The notes: generated by a model not told the origin, from the letters alone. DNA of 64,000 nucleotides from Salinibacterium sp. SWN248 (GCF_015864575.1 NZ_JADYWW010000001.1:1139719-1203718), one strand, 5' to 3'; counted from the first letter of the stretch, positions 9,716 to 20,868 are shown. Numbers and translations: made by a program.

Positions 9716-10486
9716 ATGACGCCTTCCGAGCAGCCTCCCGACCAACCTTCCGGCGGTCGTGAGCCCATCGGGTGGAGTGTGCTGGTGCGCGAGGCACTGC
9801 GCGACGCTCTCGCACTCATCCTTCCCGTGGAGTGTGCCGGATGCCAACGCCCCGACCGAACGCTGTGCGACGAATGCGCGCGCAGTCTCGTCTCGCACAC
9901 GAGCATCCACTCGACACCGCAGCACCTGCGCGTGTACGCCGCGCTGAGGTACGAGGGTCGTGTTCGGCGGGTTCTCCTCGCCTTCAAGAATCATCACCGC
10001 ACCGACCTTGCGCGACCGCTCTCCGTTGCCCTTCTCTCGGCCCTCAGGCGCGCGCTCAGCGAGTCAACGGCGCCCGGGGGAGCATCGGGCCCTATCGAGA
10101 TCATTGCGGTCCCCAGCAGCAAGACGGCGATGCGCACGCGGGGCTACCATCCCGTCGGGCTCGTGCTGAAAACCGCCGGCGTCCGCCACGCCCGGGCGCT
10201 TCGCGTCGCTCAAAAAACTCGAAGCCAGAAAATGCTGAGCGCCGAGGAGCGCGCCGTCAACGTGAAAGGGGCGTTCATTTCGGTGCGTTCGCTCGCCGGC
10301 AGCCTTGTAATCATTGTGGATGACGTGCTCACCACAGGAGCGACCCTCGACGAAGCCGCGAGAGCGATTTCAGCCGCGGGCGGAACAGTTATCGCGGCCG
10401 CAACCATGGGGTTCACTCCAAGAACGCTGGCGGTTCGTGACATTGCCAGCGGCGAGGGCTACGGTATGGAAAAGGGCGCGAAATAG
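9716..10486 (+). CDS. comF: ComF family phosphoribosyltransferase-like protein
   Basis: A 256-residue cytoplasmic protein. Residues about 33-50 hold a zinc-ribbon pair (CAGCQRPDRTLCDEC). The C-terminal half is a type I phosphoribosyltransferase fold with the PRPP-binding loop VIIVDDVLTTGATLDEA. ComF proteins are needed for natural transformation in competent species, but in Actinobacteria the role is unproven. The ATG at 9716 puts the zinc ribbon at the usual distance; an in-frame ATG ten codons upstream is less likely. It lies between lpqB and hpf, as in mycobacteria. Confidence 0.88.
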   Translation: MTPSEQPPDQPSGGREPIGWSVLVREALRDALALILPVECAGCQRPDRTLCDECARSLVSHTSIHSTPQHLRVYAALRYEGRVRRVLLAFKNHHRTDLARPLSVALLSALRRALSESTAPGGASGPIEIIAVPSSKTAMRTRGYHPVGLVLKTAGVRHARALRVAQKTRSQKMLSAEERAVNVKGAFISVRSLAGSLVIIVDDVLTTGATLDEAARAISAAGGTVIAAATMGFTPRTLAVRDIASGEGYGMEKGAK

Positions 10487-10531
10487 AAGCTGCCTCACGG
10501 GGCAGCCGCGCATTATGGCTAGGAGGTCGCC

Positions 10532-11230
10532 GTGGAAATCACCGTCAACGGACGAAATGTAGGAGTCACGGATCGTTTCCGTGAGTACGCGATCGAAAAG
10601 TCTGAGAAGGTTTCTCACTTGGCCGAGAAGGCAATCGCCTTCGAAGTCAAGGTAACCCGACACCACGAAACCAAAGGTTCCAGTGGAGACGACCGCGTTG
10701 AGTTGACGTTGATTGGACCAGGTCCGCTTGTTCGAGCGGAAGCTGCTGGTTCAGATAAGTATGTTGCTTTCGATTTGGCTATGGCCAAGCTCGTCGAGCG
10801 AATCCGCCAGTCGAAGGATCGCAAAAAGATTCACCGCGGAAACCACCGCCCCACTTCGCTTCGTGAAGCGAGCGCTGGCGGTTTTGCGGTTGTTGATATC
10901 ACCCCCGCAAGTCCCGACGTGATCGAAAAGGTCGCGACCGGAGCAATTCCTATTCAGGGAGAAGAGGCGGAACCAGGGGACGAGGACTACTCGCCCGTAG
11001 TTATTCGTCGCAAGGTGTTCCCGTCCAGCCACATGACGGTGGAGGAAGCTCTCGATCACATGGAATTGGTCGGCCACGACTTCTTCCTGTTCGTCGATAG
11101 CCAGACCGATCGTCCGAGTGTGGTCTACCGCCGCAAGGGCTGGGATTACGGCGTTATTGCTCTCGAAGAAGAGGCAGAAGACGCAGTTCCCAGCGGCCGC
11201 TCGCGCAAGCGCAAGGTCGCTAACGGCTAA
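10532..11230 (+). CDS. hpf: Ribosome hibernation promoting factor, long form
   Basis: A 232-residue long-form HPF. The N-terminal S30AE/YfiA domain (residues 1-100) binds the 30S subunit. A linker follows, then the C-terminal dimerisation domain (about 165-225; IRRKVFPSSHMTVEEALDHMELVGHDFF region) that promotes 100S ribosome dimers. The GTG start is preceded by a strong AGGAGG site at 10521-10526. It lies directly upstream of secA, a conserved actinobacterial arrangement. Confidence 0.95.
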   Translation: MEITVNGRNVGVTDRFREYAIEKSEKVSHLAEKAIAFEVKVTRHHETKGSSGDDRVELTLIGPGPLVRAEAAGSDKYVAFDLAMAKLVERIRQSKDRKKIHRGNHRPTSLREASAGGFAVVDITPASPDVIEKVATGAIPIQGEEAEPGDEDYSPVVIRRKVFPSSHMTVEEALDHMELVGHDFFLFVDSQTDRPSVVYRRKGWDYGVIALEEEAEDAVPSGRSRKRKVANG

Positions 11231-11235
11231 GTACA

Positions 11236-11312
11236 CCAAGTTTTTGGCTTGGAGTTGATACGATTACGAACCGGTAACGCGGCTGTGCGCTGATCGCACA
11301 CACCGCGTTACC
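11236..11312 (+). other. Inverted repeats in the hpf-secA intergenic region
   Basis: A small hairpin (CCAAG/CTTGG, 11236-11252) is followed by a large one at 11273-11312. The large one has arms GGTAACGCGG and CCGCGTTACC, extended by TGTGCG/CGCACA around a 5-nt loop. There is no T-run after it, so it is not a classical intrinsic terminator. It ends 79 nt before the secA start and could be a partial terminator, an mRNA-stabilising element or a regulatory leader for secA. Confidence 0.6.
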
Positions 11313-11391
11313 GTGACGTAAGCGTCTAAAAGACTGCGCTTCGTCGAGCAGTGCCAGCGTCGGACCCGTCCGACAAGAATGGGAGTATTCG

Positions 11392-14193
<2,802 letters not shown>

Positions 14194-14231
14194 CGAGATC
14201 TCACGCCGGCGATTGAACGCCGGCTGCACAC

Positions 14232-14270
14232 AACGAATGCCCCACTCGAGTTTCGAGTGGGGCATTCGTT
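14232..14270 (+). terminator. Terminator-like hairpin after secA
   Basis: Near-perfect 18-bp inverted repeat AACGAATGCCCCACTCGA / TCGAGTGGGGCATTCGTT with a 3-nt loop, 38 nt after the secA stop. A long T-run is lacking. It lies between two convergent genes and could serve both. Confidence 0.7.
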
Positions 14271-14293
14271 GCGTGCGCTGTAGGGGTGTGAAA

Positions 14294-14782
14294 CTACAGC
14301 ACGTTGATGGCGGTCGCTCGCCAGCGCTTGTCGAGGCCTTCGAGGCGCACGGCGACAGCGCGGGTGCGGGCGCGACCGCGCACGATAACGACGGCTTCGA
14401 TCGCGCCATCGCGGGGCTCGCACAGCCTGATTGACCCCATGCTGAAGCTGGGGCGAGTGACGGGCTGGCCTTTGGCTCGACGGGCGCGTGCGGAGAGCAC
14501 GGTGCGCTTGAGCAAATGACGGTAGACGTCGTCGGTGACCCACCGAGCGATCTGTTCTAGGTCGCGTGCGCCGGCGAGTACTTCGATCACGCAGCGAGTG
14601 AGGTTCTCGACGAGGGGAGCGGGGTCAGGCAGCTCGGCGCTCGGAGTGGGCTGGTGGCCAAAGAACTCGTCGGGAACGAAGCGAGGCCGGATGACCTTCG
14701 AGGGAAGGGTTCCAGTGCGCTGGCGCGCCTGTCGGGGTATTTCCACACTCGGTAAGGAGGCGGGAAGGGGCTCGGTACTCAT
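14294..14782 (-). CDS. Rv3235 family protein
   Basis: A 162-residue soluble protein. Residues about 60-160 match the pattern of the actinobacterial Rv3235 family: a helical part (LEQIARWVTDDVYRHLLKR), then a beta-rich end (RPSFSMGSIRLCEP and EAVVIVRGRARTRAVAVRLEG). The family has no known biochemical function. The gene is convergent with secA, and Rv3235 also lies near secA1 in M. tuberculosis. The ATG at 14782 has a GGGAGA ribosome binding site. Confidence 0.8.
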   Translation of the reverse strand: MSTEPLPASLPSVEIPRQARQRTGTLPSKVIRPRFVPDEFFGHQPTPSAELPDPAPLVENLTRCVIEVLAGARDLEQIARWVTDDVYRHLLKRTVLSARARRAKGQPVTRPSFSMGSIRLCEPRDGAIEAVVIVRGRARTRAVAVRLEGLDKRWRATAINVL

Positions 14783-14897
14783 GATCTCCCGGGTAAAAGG
14801 TCAAGACGGCGATGTTTACCCCCATAAGGGGGTAGACCACACTTAAGCAGGAAGTAGACCAGTTGTCTATGACCAATCTTCAATTGTGGATAACAAT

Positions 14898-14926
14898 TTG
14901 GAGCCGAGAGCCACCGTCAGTACCGT
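14898..14926 (+). promoter_or_regulatory. Promoter of the 14933 gene (leaderless)
   Basis: TTGGAG at 14898-14903, a 17-nt spacer, then TACCGT at 14921-14926. The ATG follows 6 nt later, so transcription would begin at or next to the start codon and no ribosome binding site is present. Confidence 0.6.
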
Positions 14927-14932
14927 CAACGC

Positions 14933-15532
14933 ATGCGCTGGGACAACCTCTTTGACGACCTCGAGAGCCAGCTCGAGCGCGAAATAACCGCCGATGACCT
15001 TGAGATCGATGCAGAAGAGGAACGGTTGCGGTTGGGCCGGCTCAGCATCCGCGACCGCATTGTGGCGCTACACACCCGCAGCAGTGCAGAGTCCCCGCTG
15101 ACTCTTTCGGTGCTTTTGATCACCGGCACGCGCGTGATCCTTCGCCCCGTCATCATTGGTCGAGATTGGATGTCGGCTGACCTCGTCGACGACAGCGGCC
15201 GTCCTGGTCAGTGCATCGTTCCTTTCGCGGCGTTAGCCGGCATTTCGATGGGGGCGTCTCACATCACGCCGAGCCTCGCGACCACGCCTTCCAGCGGACA
15301 TCCGAGTCTCTCGCAGCGGTTGAGCCTCAGCTATGTATTGCGCGATCTGTGTCGGCGACGACGGGCTGTTTCGCTTGTATTGGTTGCGGGGGAAGTGCAC
15401 GGCACGATTGACCGCGTTGGCCGTGACCATGTGGATGTTGCGGTGCACGAGCGTGGGGCGGTGCGCCGCGAGACTGCGGTATCGGAGTACCGCTTGGTGC
15501 CGTTCACGAGCGTCGTACTCGTTCGGCCGTAA
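14933..15532 (+). CDS. Conserved actinobacterial protein of unknown function
   Basis: A 199-residue protein without signal peptide or membrane segment. The N-terminus is acidic and helical (DDLESQLEREITADDLEIDAEE region). The rest is a likely beta-rich fold with a repeated short pattern ending in V-hydrophobic-V (LTLSVLLITGTRVILRP; AVSLVLVAGEVHGTIDRVG). It is not recognised as a named family. It lies between the Rv3235-family gene and the BldC-like gene, in a segment otherwise conserved across Actinobacteria. The last part is convergent with the next gene, 6 nt apart. Confidence 0.7.
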   Translation: MRWDNLFDDLESQLEREITADDLEIDAEEERLRLGRLSIRDRIVALHTRSSAESPLTLSVLLITGTRVILRPVIIGRDWMSADLVDDSGRPGQCIVPFAALAGISMGASHITPSLATTPSSGHPSLSQRLSLSYVLRDLCRRRRAVSLVLVAGEVHGTIDRVGRDHVDVAVHERGAVRRETAVSEYRLVPFTSVVLVRP

Positions 15533-15538
15533 CTTTCG

Positions 15539-15820
15539 TTAGCGCGTGCGCTGCTCGCCAAAGTTGACTTCGGTAACCGTGGCGATGTCGGACTGGTTCC
15601 ACAGACTCATGCGACGAGTCTCTTCGTAGAGGGCTTCAATATATGACTCAAGAACGGAGTTCTCGATGCGCCATTGACCCTTGCTGCCCACTTTGATCGC
15701 GGGTAGTTCGCCGGAACGCACGAGTTCAAGAACCTCATGCGGAGAGACGCTGAGCACTTCGGCAGTGTCAGCCAGGGTGAGAAATCGCCCGAGGCCCTCT
15801 GCTGGGTTGATCGCGTTCAT
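15539..15820 (-). CDS. BldC-like / excisionase-type helix-turn-helix protein
   Basis: A 93-residue DNA-binding protein with a MerR-like winged helix: LTLADTAEVLSVSPHEVLEL is the helix-turn-helix and the wing is GSKGQWRIEN. BldC proteins of Actinobacteria and excisionase-family proteins share this fold. There is no phage gene nearby, so a BldC-like developmental or regulatory role is favoured over excision. The C-terminal tail (residues 70-93) is not part of the fold. Upstream on its strand, CATAAT lies 6 nt before the ATG. Confidence 0.75.
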   Translation of the reverse strand: MNAINPAEGLGRFLTLADTAEVLSVSPHEVLELVRSGELPAIKVGSKGQWRIENSVLESYIEALYEETRRMSLWNQSDIATVTEVNFGEQRTR

Positions 15821-15826
15821 GCATCG

Positions 15827-15832
15827 ATTATG
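15827..15832 (-). promoter_or_regulatory. Possible -10 box of the BldC-like gene
   Basis: CATAAT on the minus strand, 6 nt before the ATG at 15820. It deviates from TANNNT only in its first base, and no ribosome binding site is seen. Confidence 0.35.
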
Positions 15833-15939
15833 CGGCCATGAAGCTGGGAATGGGGTTGATGTGGATAACTATCGCGCCACTTCCGGGCGGTAACGAACCA
15901 TGGTGCCATGATCAAGACCCGACGTGGAGAGTGCGCGCT

Positions 15940-16587
15940 ATGAGCCGTCGCTCCGGCAGAACTCAGTCCCAAGCGCGTGCGCGAGCGTTCGCTCTCGACC
16001 CGCGGTTAGCGATCGGTGTCGTGCTCGTCGTCGCCTCCGTGGCTGGTGTCGTTGCGATCGTTGCGGCGGCTGACGATTCCACTGAGGTTTACGCCGCAGC
16101 GTCGTCGTTGACGCCGGGTGATCGAGTCATGAGCTCCGATCTGGTGATCCGCAGCGTCAAGCTCAACGAAGCGACCAACCACTACATCGCTCGGGGAGAG
16201 TTGCCAGCTGAAGGCTTTATTGCGACCAGGCCAATTGAGGCAGGGGAGCTGGTGCCCACATCCTCGCTTGGCAGTCATGATGGGCTCTCGCTGACCTCGG
16301 TTGTGGTGTTCCCTCAGGGAGGCTTAGCCACCTCGGTGACCACGGGAGCGGCGGTCGACGTCTGGGCCAGCGCTGAGGCAGAAGAGGGCGGCTATGGTGC
16401 CCCAGGCGTCATTATCGCGGGAGCCGTCGTCGTGCGCTTGGTCGAGGATGATTCGCTCGTGTCGTCGGCTCAGGGGAGTGCAATTGAGTTGCTGGTGCCG
16501 CGCTCGCGTGTAGCCCGCTTGCTTGAGGCGATGGCCAACGGCGATGTTCTGTCGGTCATCCCGGCGAACTTGCCCGCGGAGGGCTGA
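15940..16587 (+). CDS. SAF domain protein, CpaB/RcpC-like
   Basis: A 215-residue protein with a basic N-terminus, one membrane segment (about residues 17-42) and an extracytoplasmic SAF domain (residues about 50-115; SLTPGDRVMSSDLVIRSVKL). An RcpC/CpaB-like C-terminal part follows. CpaB-type proteins belong to Flp/Tad pilus assembly systems, and the next gene encodes a CpaE-like protein. No CpaF ATPase, TadB/C or pilin gene is in the window. The ATG at 15940 follows a GGAGA site; a GTG three codons upstream is an alternative. Confidence 0.75.
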   Translation: MSRRSGRTQSQARARAFALDPRLAIGVVLVVASVAGVVAIVAAADDSTEVYAAASSLTPGDRVMSSDLVIRSVKLNEATNHYIARGELPAEGFIATRPIEAGELVPTSSLGSHDGLSLTSVVVFPQGGLATSVTTGAAVDVWASAEAEEGGYGAPGVIIAGAVVVRLVEDDSLVSSAQGSAIELLVPRSRVARLLEAMANGDVLSVIPANLPAEG

Positions 16588-16588
16588 G

Positions 16589-17821
16589 ATGACCGCGTTC
16601 GCTCTCGCAATGCCCGTAAATCTTGAGGATCAGTTCGCGTTCGAGGTAGGGCATCACGGTCACGAGATTGTGCTGCGCGCGGTGAGTGCGCCCGAGCTCG
16701 CCTCACGAGTGGCCGGCGCCCACGCTGATATCGCGCTTGTCGCGGCAGAAGCGCGGTACCTCACCGATCGACTTATTGCGTCCTGCGATCAGAGCGGGGT
16801 GCGCCTCGTCGCGATCGCCAGTAGTGAGCGTGAACAGCGCTACGCGAGCGACCTCGGGCTCTACGACATCGTGGATGCTGCCGAGGGGTGGGCGGGGCTC
16901 GATGCTCTGCTCTCTCAGTCCCCATGGGGTTCAGAGCCTCCGCCACGCGAGCGCAGCGCGCTCGGGCAAGTGATCGCAGTGTGGGGCCCCGGCGGGGCTC
17001 CCGGCCGAACATCCATTGCTATTTCCGTTGCAGCCGAACTGGCAGCGCTCGGGTACAGCGTGGCGCTCGCCGATGTGGACACTCACGGGGCATCGGTGGC
17101 GCCGGCGCTCGGCATGCTCGATGAAGCCCCGGGCTTTGCGGCAGCTTGTCGGTTGGCAGGCACCGAGACTCTCACCACCGAAGAGCTGGGGCGTATCGGG
17201 CAGCGGTATGAGTCGCCGCTCGGGGCTTTTTGGGTACTCACGGGCATCGGGCGACCGAGCCGTTGGCCCGAGCTCTCCTCGGAGCGGGTGGGAACCACGA
17301 TCGCTCAGTGCCGCCAATGGGTTGATTACACCGTGCTCGATACGAGTTCCAGTTTGGAGAATGACGAAGAAATTACCAGCGACCTTTTCGCCCCGCGTCG
17401 CAATGCAGCGGCGGTCACGGCGGTGCGTGCGGCAGATCACGTCATTGCGGTCGGCTCAGCAGATCCCGTGGGCCTGTCGCGGTTTTTGCGCGCCCATGTC
17501 GATCTTCTTGAGACCGTGACTACCCGCAGCGTGAGCGTCGTCATGAACAAGATTCGCGTGAGCGCCAGTGGCATGAACCCGCACGGCCAAGTCACCCAAA
17601 CCCTCTCGCGATTCGGAGGTATCGAGCATCCAATACTGGTTCCTCACGACCTCTCGGGCTTCGATGGGGCCGTGCTCAGTGGCAAGACTCTGGTGGATGC
17701 GGCACCGCGATCGCCAGCGCGTGCCGCGATCCGTGACCTCGTGACATCGAGACTCGTGCCCGAGGAGACAGAGTCAGTTCCCCCACGGTCATTGTTCAGC
17801 AGGATGGTGGCGCGCAGGTAA
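16589..17821 (+). CDS. CpaE/MinD-like P-loop protein
   Basis: A 410-residue cytoplasmic protein. Residues 1-125 form a receiver-like domain. From about residue 128 comes a SIMIBI-class P-loop domain: VIAVWGPGGAPGRTSIAI, then a DVDTHGAS motif corresponding to the deviant switch region, and DYTVLDTSSSL further on. Both lysines of the usual KGGVGKT loop are missing (PGGAPGRT), so nucleotide binding may be altered. It starts 1 nt after the SAF gene stop and is probably cotranscribed with it. A role in envelope localisation or pilus-like assembly is inferred from the family only. Confidence 0.75.
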   Translation: MTAFALAMPVNLEDQFAFEVGHHGHEIVLRAVSAPELASRVAGAHADIALVAAEARYLTDRLIASCDQSGVRLVAIASSEREQRYASDLGLYDIVDAAEGWAGLDALLSQSPWGSEPPPRERSALGQVIAVWGPGGAPGRTSIAISVAAELAALGYSVALADVDTHGASVAPALGMLDEAPGFAAACRLAGTETLTTEELGRIGQRYESPLGAFWVLTGIGRPSRWPELSSERVGTTIAQCRQWVDYTVLDTSSSLENDEEITSDLFAPRRNAAAVTAVRAADHVIAVGSADPVGLSRFLRAHVDLLETVTTRSVSVVMNKIRVSASGMNPHGQVTQTLSRFGGIEHPILVPHDLSGFDGAVLSGKTLVDAAPRSPARAAIRDLVTSRLVPEETESVPPRSLFSRMVARR

Positions 17822-17824
17822 CCT
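17819..17824 (+). promoter_or_regulatory. -10 box of pdtaS
   Basis: TAACCT overlaps the end of the CpaE-like gene and lies 6 nt before the GTG start of pdtaS. A separate leaderless transcript is likely here. Confidence 0.5.
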
Positions 17825-17830
17825 GTAGGG

Positions 17831-19330
17831 GTGTCGACTCTCAGTGATCTAGTCCAAGAGCAGGGCCATTCGAGCGAAGCAGATATCGAATGGCTGCACA
17901 TGCTTGTCGGCGACTGGCAGCTTCTTGCCGATCTTGCGTTCGCGGATATCGTGCTCTGGGTTCCCAGTGACGATGACCAGTTCGTCGCTGTTGCCCACGC
18001 TCGCCCCAGCAGTTCAGCCACGCTGTTCTATCGCGACTTCGTTGGTCAGAAGATCAAACCGGAGTGGCATGCGCAGGTAACCGAGGCCTTCGAGACCGCT
18101 CGCATCGTCGATACCGCGGCCCCCGCGTGGTACGAAGAGACCCCAACCCGTGTGCGCGCAGTTCCCGTGATGCGTCGGCTCACGGCCACGGGCAACGAGA
18201 CAACGGCAACGCCGATTGCCGTCATCACGCGGCACACCAATTTGGGCGACGCTCGCACTCCCTCACGTCAAGAGCTCACCTTCAACGGATGTGCGAACGA
18301 CCTTTTTGCGATGATTGCGGCAGGTGACTTTCCCGATATGGGCGCTCCGGCGGCACCGCGTCGAGGCGCTCCCCGCGCATCCGATGGTCTAATCCGTTTG
18401 GATGTCGACGGTCTCGTGACATTTGCAAGCCCCAATGCGCTCTCAGCATTCAACCGCATCGGTTTCTCTGGGGAGCTTGAGGCGGAATCGCTCGCCGAAG
18501 TAACGACCACTTTGATCGCAGGCCAGCCCGAAGTGGATGAGTCGCTTCCGCTGGTCGTGACCGGTCGAGCTCCGTGGCGTACCGACATCGAAGCGCGAGG
18601 AGTGACGGTGTCGTTGCGGACGATCCCGATTCGCGACCGCGGTGAACGCGTTGGCGCCATCGTGTTGTGCCGCGATGTGACAGAGGTTCGCCACCAAGAG
18701 CGTGAACTCATCACGAAGGATGCGACGATCCGGGAGATTCACCACCGGGTGAAGAACAACCTGCAGACGGTCGCATCACTGCTGCGCATTCAGGCGCGTC
18801 GAACCCACAGCGAAGTTGCGCGCGAAGCGCTTGGCCAAGCTATGCGCCGGGTAGCAGCAATCGCCGTGGTGCACGACACCCTGTCGGAGGGGCTCAACCA
18901 GAACGTTGACTTCGACGTCGTGTTCCACCGGGTATTGAAGCTCATCGCCGAAGTCGCATCGAGCCACAACACGACAGTGCACCCGACATCCGTGGGAAGT
19001 TTTGGAGCTCTCCCGAGCGAGTACGCGACACCGTTGGCGCTCGCGCTTACCGAGCTCGTCACCAATGCCGTCGAACACGGTCTAGCCGGTCGGGCTGATG
19101 GAACGGTCGAAATTGATGCTCGTCGCACGGCAGACAAGCTCACCGTGCAGGTGCGCGACAACGGTGTGGGGCTGGCCGAAGGGCGAGTCGGCGAAGGTCT
19201 CGGTACCCAGATTGTGCGCACGCTCATCCAGGGAGAGCTCAGCGGAACCATCGACTGGCATACCGTCGTAGGCAGCGGCACCGAAGTGACGATTGACATC
19301 CCGCTGACCTGGCTGACGCGCGTCAAGTAG
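17831..19330 (+). CDS. pdtaS: Sensor histidine kinase PdtaS-like
   Basis: A 499-residue soluble histidine kinase. An N-terminal GAF-like domain covers residues 1-150 and a PAS-like domain about 180-285. A HisKA_2 phosphoacceptor helix follows (EIHHRVKNNLQ, His near residue 303). The HATPase domain has ELVTNAVEHG, VRDNGVGL and GEGLGTQIVRTL. In M. tuberculosis PdtaS (Rv3220c) phosphorylates the ANTAR regulator PdtaR. No PdtaR is in this window. The next gene is whiB1, as in mycobacteria. No transmembrane segment is seen. Confidence 0.9.
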   Translation: MSTLSDLVQEQGHSSEADIEWLHMLVGDWQLLADLAFADIVLWVPSDDDQFVAVAHARPSSSATLFYRDFVGQKIKPEWHAQVTEAFETARIVDTAAPAWYEETPTRVRAVPVMRRLTATGNETTATPIAVITRHTNLGDARTPSRQELTFNGCANDLFAMIAAGDFPDMGAPAAPRRGAPRASDGLIRLDVDGLVTFASPNALSAFNRIGFSGELEAESLAEVTTTLIAGQPEVDESLPLVVTGRAPWRTDIEARGVTVSLRTIPIRDRGERVGAIVLCRDVTEVRHQERELITKDATIREIHHRVKNNLQTVASLLRIQARRTHSEVAREALGQAMRRVAAIAVVHDTLSEGLNQNVDFDVVFHRVLKLIAEVASSHNTTVHPTSVGSFGALPSEYATPLALALTELVTNAVEHGLAGRADGTVEIDARRTADKLTVQVRDNGVGLAEGRVGEGLGTQIVRTLIQGELSGTIDWHTVVGSGTEVTIDIPLTWLTRVK

Positions 19331-19468
19331 GTCAAGGGGCTGCCCGACTAAGGCAGCACCCTGCTGAGCATGGCAGTGGTCTACTCAGGGCGCGACGAAT
19401 AGCGCAGATTCTAATCTGCAGAGTTGGTCGCGTCGGTAGGCCTCACGGCCTGCGGCGACGAGTGCTGC

Positions 19469-19717
19469 TTAGGAAGCGCGGCGTGCGCGTGCGGCGCGAC
19501 GCTTGAGAGCGCGACGCTCGTCTTCGCTGAGTCCGCCCCAGACGCCTGAGTCTTGGTTGGTCTCGAGTGCGTACTGGAGGCACATTTCAGTTACTGAGCA
19601 GCGACCGCAGACGGCTTTTGCTTTTTCAATCTGATCAACGGCCGGACCAGTGTTTCCGACCGGGAAGAATAGCTCCGGGTCAGCAGTGAGGCATGCAGCG
19701 TTATCGCGCCAGTCCAT
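19469..19717 (-). CDS. whiB1: WhiB1-type transcriptional regulator
   Basis: An 82-residue Wbl protein. Cysteines at positions 9, 37, 40 and 46 bind a [4Fe-4S] cluster, with the same spacing as M. tuberculosis WhiB1. The signature GVWGGLSEDERR is at about 58-69, and a basic C-terminal tail (KRRAARARR) contacts DNA. WhiB1 is nitric-oxide sensitive and binds the primary sigma factor. The ATG at 19717 follows a GGAG ribosome binding site; an upstream in-frame start would add 13 atypical residues. Confidence 0.95.
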   Translation of the reverse strand: MDWRDNAACLTADPELFFPVGNTGPAVDQIEKAKAVCGRCSVTEMCLQYALETNQDSGVWGGLSEDERRALKRRAARARRAS

Positions 19718-19842
19718 GTGTAGCTCCTTACAGTGTGTTGCGATGCTCGAGCGCACAAAAAAATTACGCCCTGATCGGCGTCGAGCTTGAGAAATTATGT
19801 GGGTCTCGCTCGCAACACTGGGAGCCAGAAATCAACCTCAAC

Positions 19843-19848
19843 TAGAAT
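19843..19848 (+). promoter_or_regulatory. Possible -10 box upstream of the 19902 gene
   Basis: TAGAAT about 24 nt before an in-frame ATG at 19872 and 54 nt before the ATG at 19902. Either start would have a short leader with a weak ribosome binding site. Confidence 0.3.
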
Positions 19849-19901
19849 CGCATATCGTCAAAGGCAAAGCAATGGTCTTTCAGCGATTTAACGGGGAGCG
19901 A

Positions 19902-20321
19902 ATGGTAGACGAACTTGTCCCAGAAGAGAAAACGTCACGTCATCATCCGTATTTGATAGCGCTGGCCGTAGTCATCTTCCTTGAGAGCGCCGTATTGTTT
20001 GCCGCTCTGGCGTACTTGATCTTCGAGCTGGGAGCAGAAACTCCGCAGTCGTATCCGAGTGCAATTGCGCTGACTGTTCTGACCGCAATCGCGGCAGTGT
20101 GGGTAGCGATAATTGGTATCAATGCCCTGCGGCAACAGCCCTGGATCCGCGGCGCCGCCGTCGTCTGGCAGGTGCTACAGATCTCGGTGGCGATCGGCAG
20201 TTTCCAAGGGGTGTTTGCGCGGCAAGATATCGGATGGTTGCTGCTGACTCCGGCAATCGTGGTGTTGGTACTGCTCTTCACGAAACCGGTGCTTGCGGCA
20301 ACCACCCGCCACGAGGGTTAG
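19902..20321 (+). CDS. Small four-helix membrane protein, unknown function
   Basis: A 139-residue protein with four predicted membrane helices (starting near residues 18, 47, 78 and 105) and a short charged N-terminus. No conserved enzymatic motif is recognised. GGGGAG lies 3 nt before the chosen ATG, which is close; the ATG ten codons upstream (19872) is an alternative. The stop overlaps the end of the convergent bcp gene by 4 nt. Confidence 0.65.
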   Translation: MVDELVPEEKTSRHHPYLIALAVVIFLESAVLFAALAYLIFELGAETPQSYPSAIALTVLTAIAAVWVAIIGINALRQQPWIRGAAVVWQVLQISVAIGSFQGVFARQDIGWLLLTPAIVVLVLLFTKPVLAATTRHEG

Positions 20322-20797
20322 CCGAGCCCGAGCTTCTTGCGCAACGACGCAACGTGACCGGTCGCCTTCACGGCGTAGAGGGGGAGTGTGATAGCTCCCT
20401 GCTCATCGAGCACAAAAGTGGATCGGATGACGCCAACAACCTGCTTGCCGTACAGGTTCTTTTCGCCCCAGGCTCCATACGCTTCGTGCACTGCGTGGTC
20501 GGGGTCGCTGAGGAGGGGAAAAGTGAGTGCTTCCTGCTCGCGAAACTTCGTGAGCTTCTCGGGAGTATCGCGAGAAACGCCCAGCACGACATAGCCCTCC
20601 GACTGCAGCGAGCCGAGCTGATCACGGAAGTCACAGGCTTGCTTCGTGCATCCGGGAGTCATGGCCGCAGGATAAAAATAAAGAATCACTTTCTTGCCAG
20701 AAAAGTCGCTCAAAGACACCGAATTTCCGTCCTGATCAGGCAGTGTGAAGCTCGGTGCGGGGGTGCCGGCGGCAAGTCGTGAGGATTCAGTGGTCAT
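20318..20797 (-). CDS. bcp: Thioredoxin-dependent thiol peroxidase Bcp (peroxiredoxin)
   Basis: A 159-residue peroxiredoxin of the BCP/PrxQ group that reduces hydrogen peroxide and organic hydroperoxides using thioredoxin. The motif TPGCTKQACDFRD holds the peroxidatic Cys and, five residues later, the resolving Cys in the same helix. Asn/Val stretches around YVVLGVSRDTPEKL and the Arg in GVIRSTFVLDEQG fit the active site. The ATG has a GGAGC ribosome binding site. It lies between a small membrane protein gene and tRNA-Lys. Confidence 0.93.
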   Translation of the reverse strand: MTTESSRLAAGTPAPSFTLPDQDGNSVSLSDFSGKKVILYFYPAAMTPGCTKQACDFRDQLGSLQSEGYVVLGVSRDTPEKLTKFREQEALTFPLLSDPDHAVHEAYGAWGEKNLYGKQVVGVIRSTFVLDEQGAITLPLYAVKATGHVASLRKKLGLG

Positions 20798-20868
20798 TGT
20801 GCTCCTTAGTCGCTTTAACTCATGGTAACGTTGTTCCTCGGTTGCCCTGAGAGGGAAAACCAAGCCAC

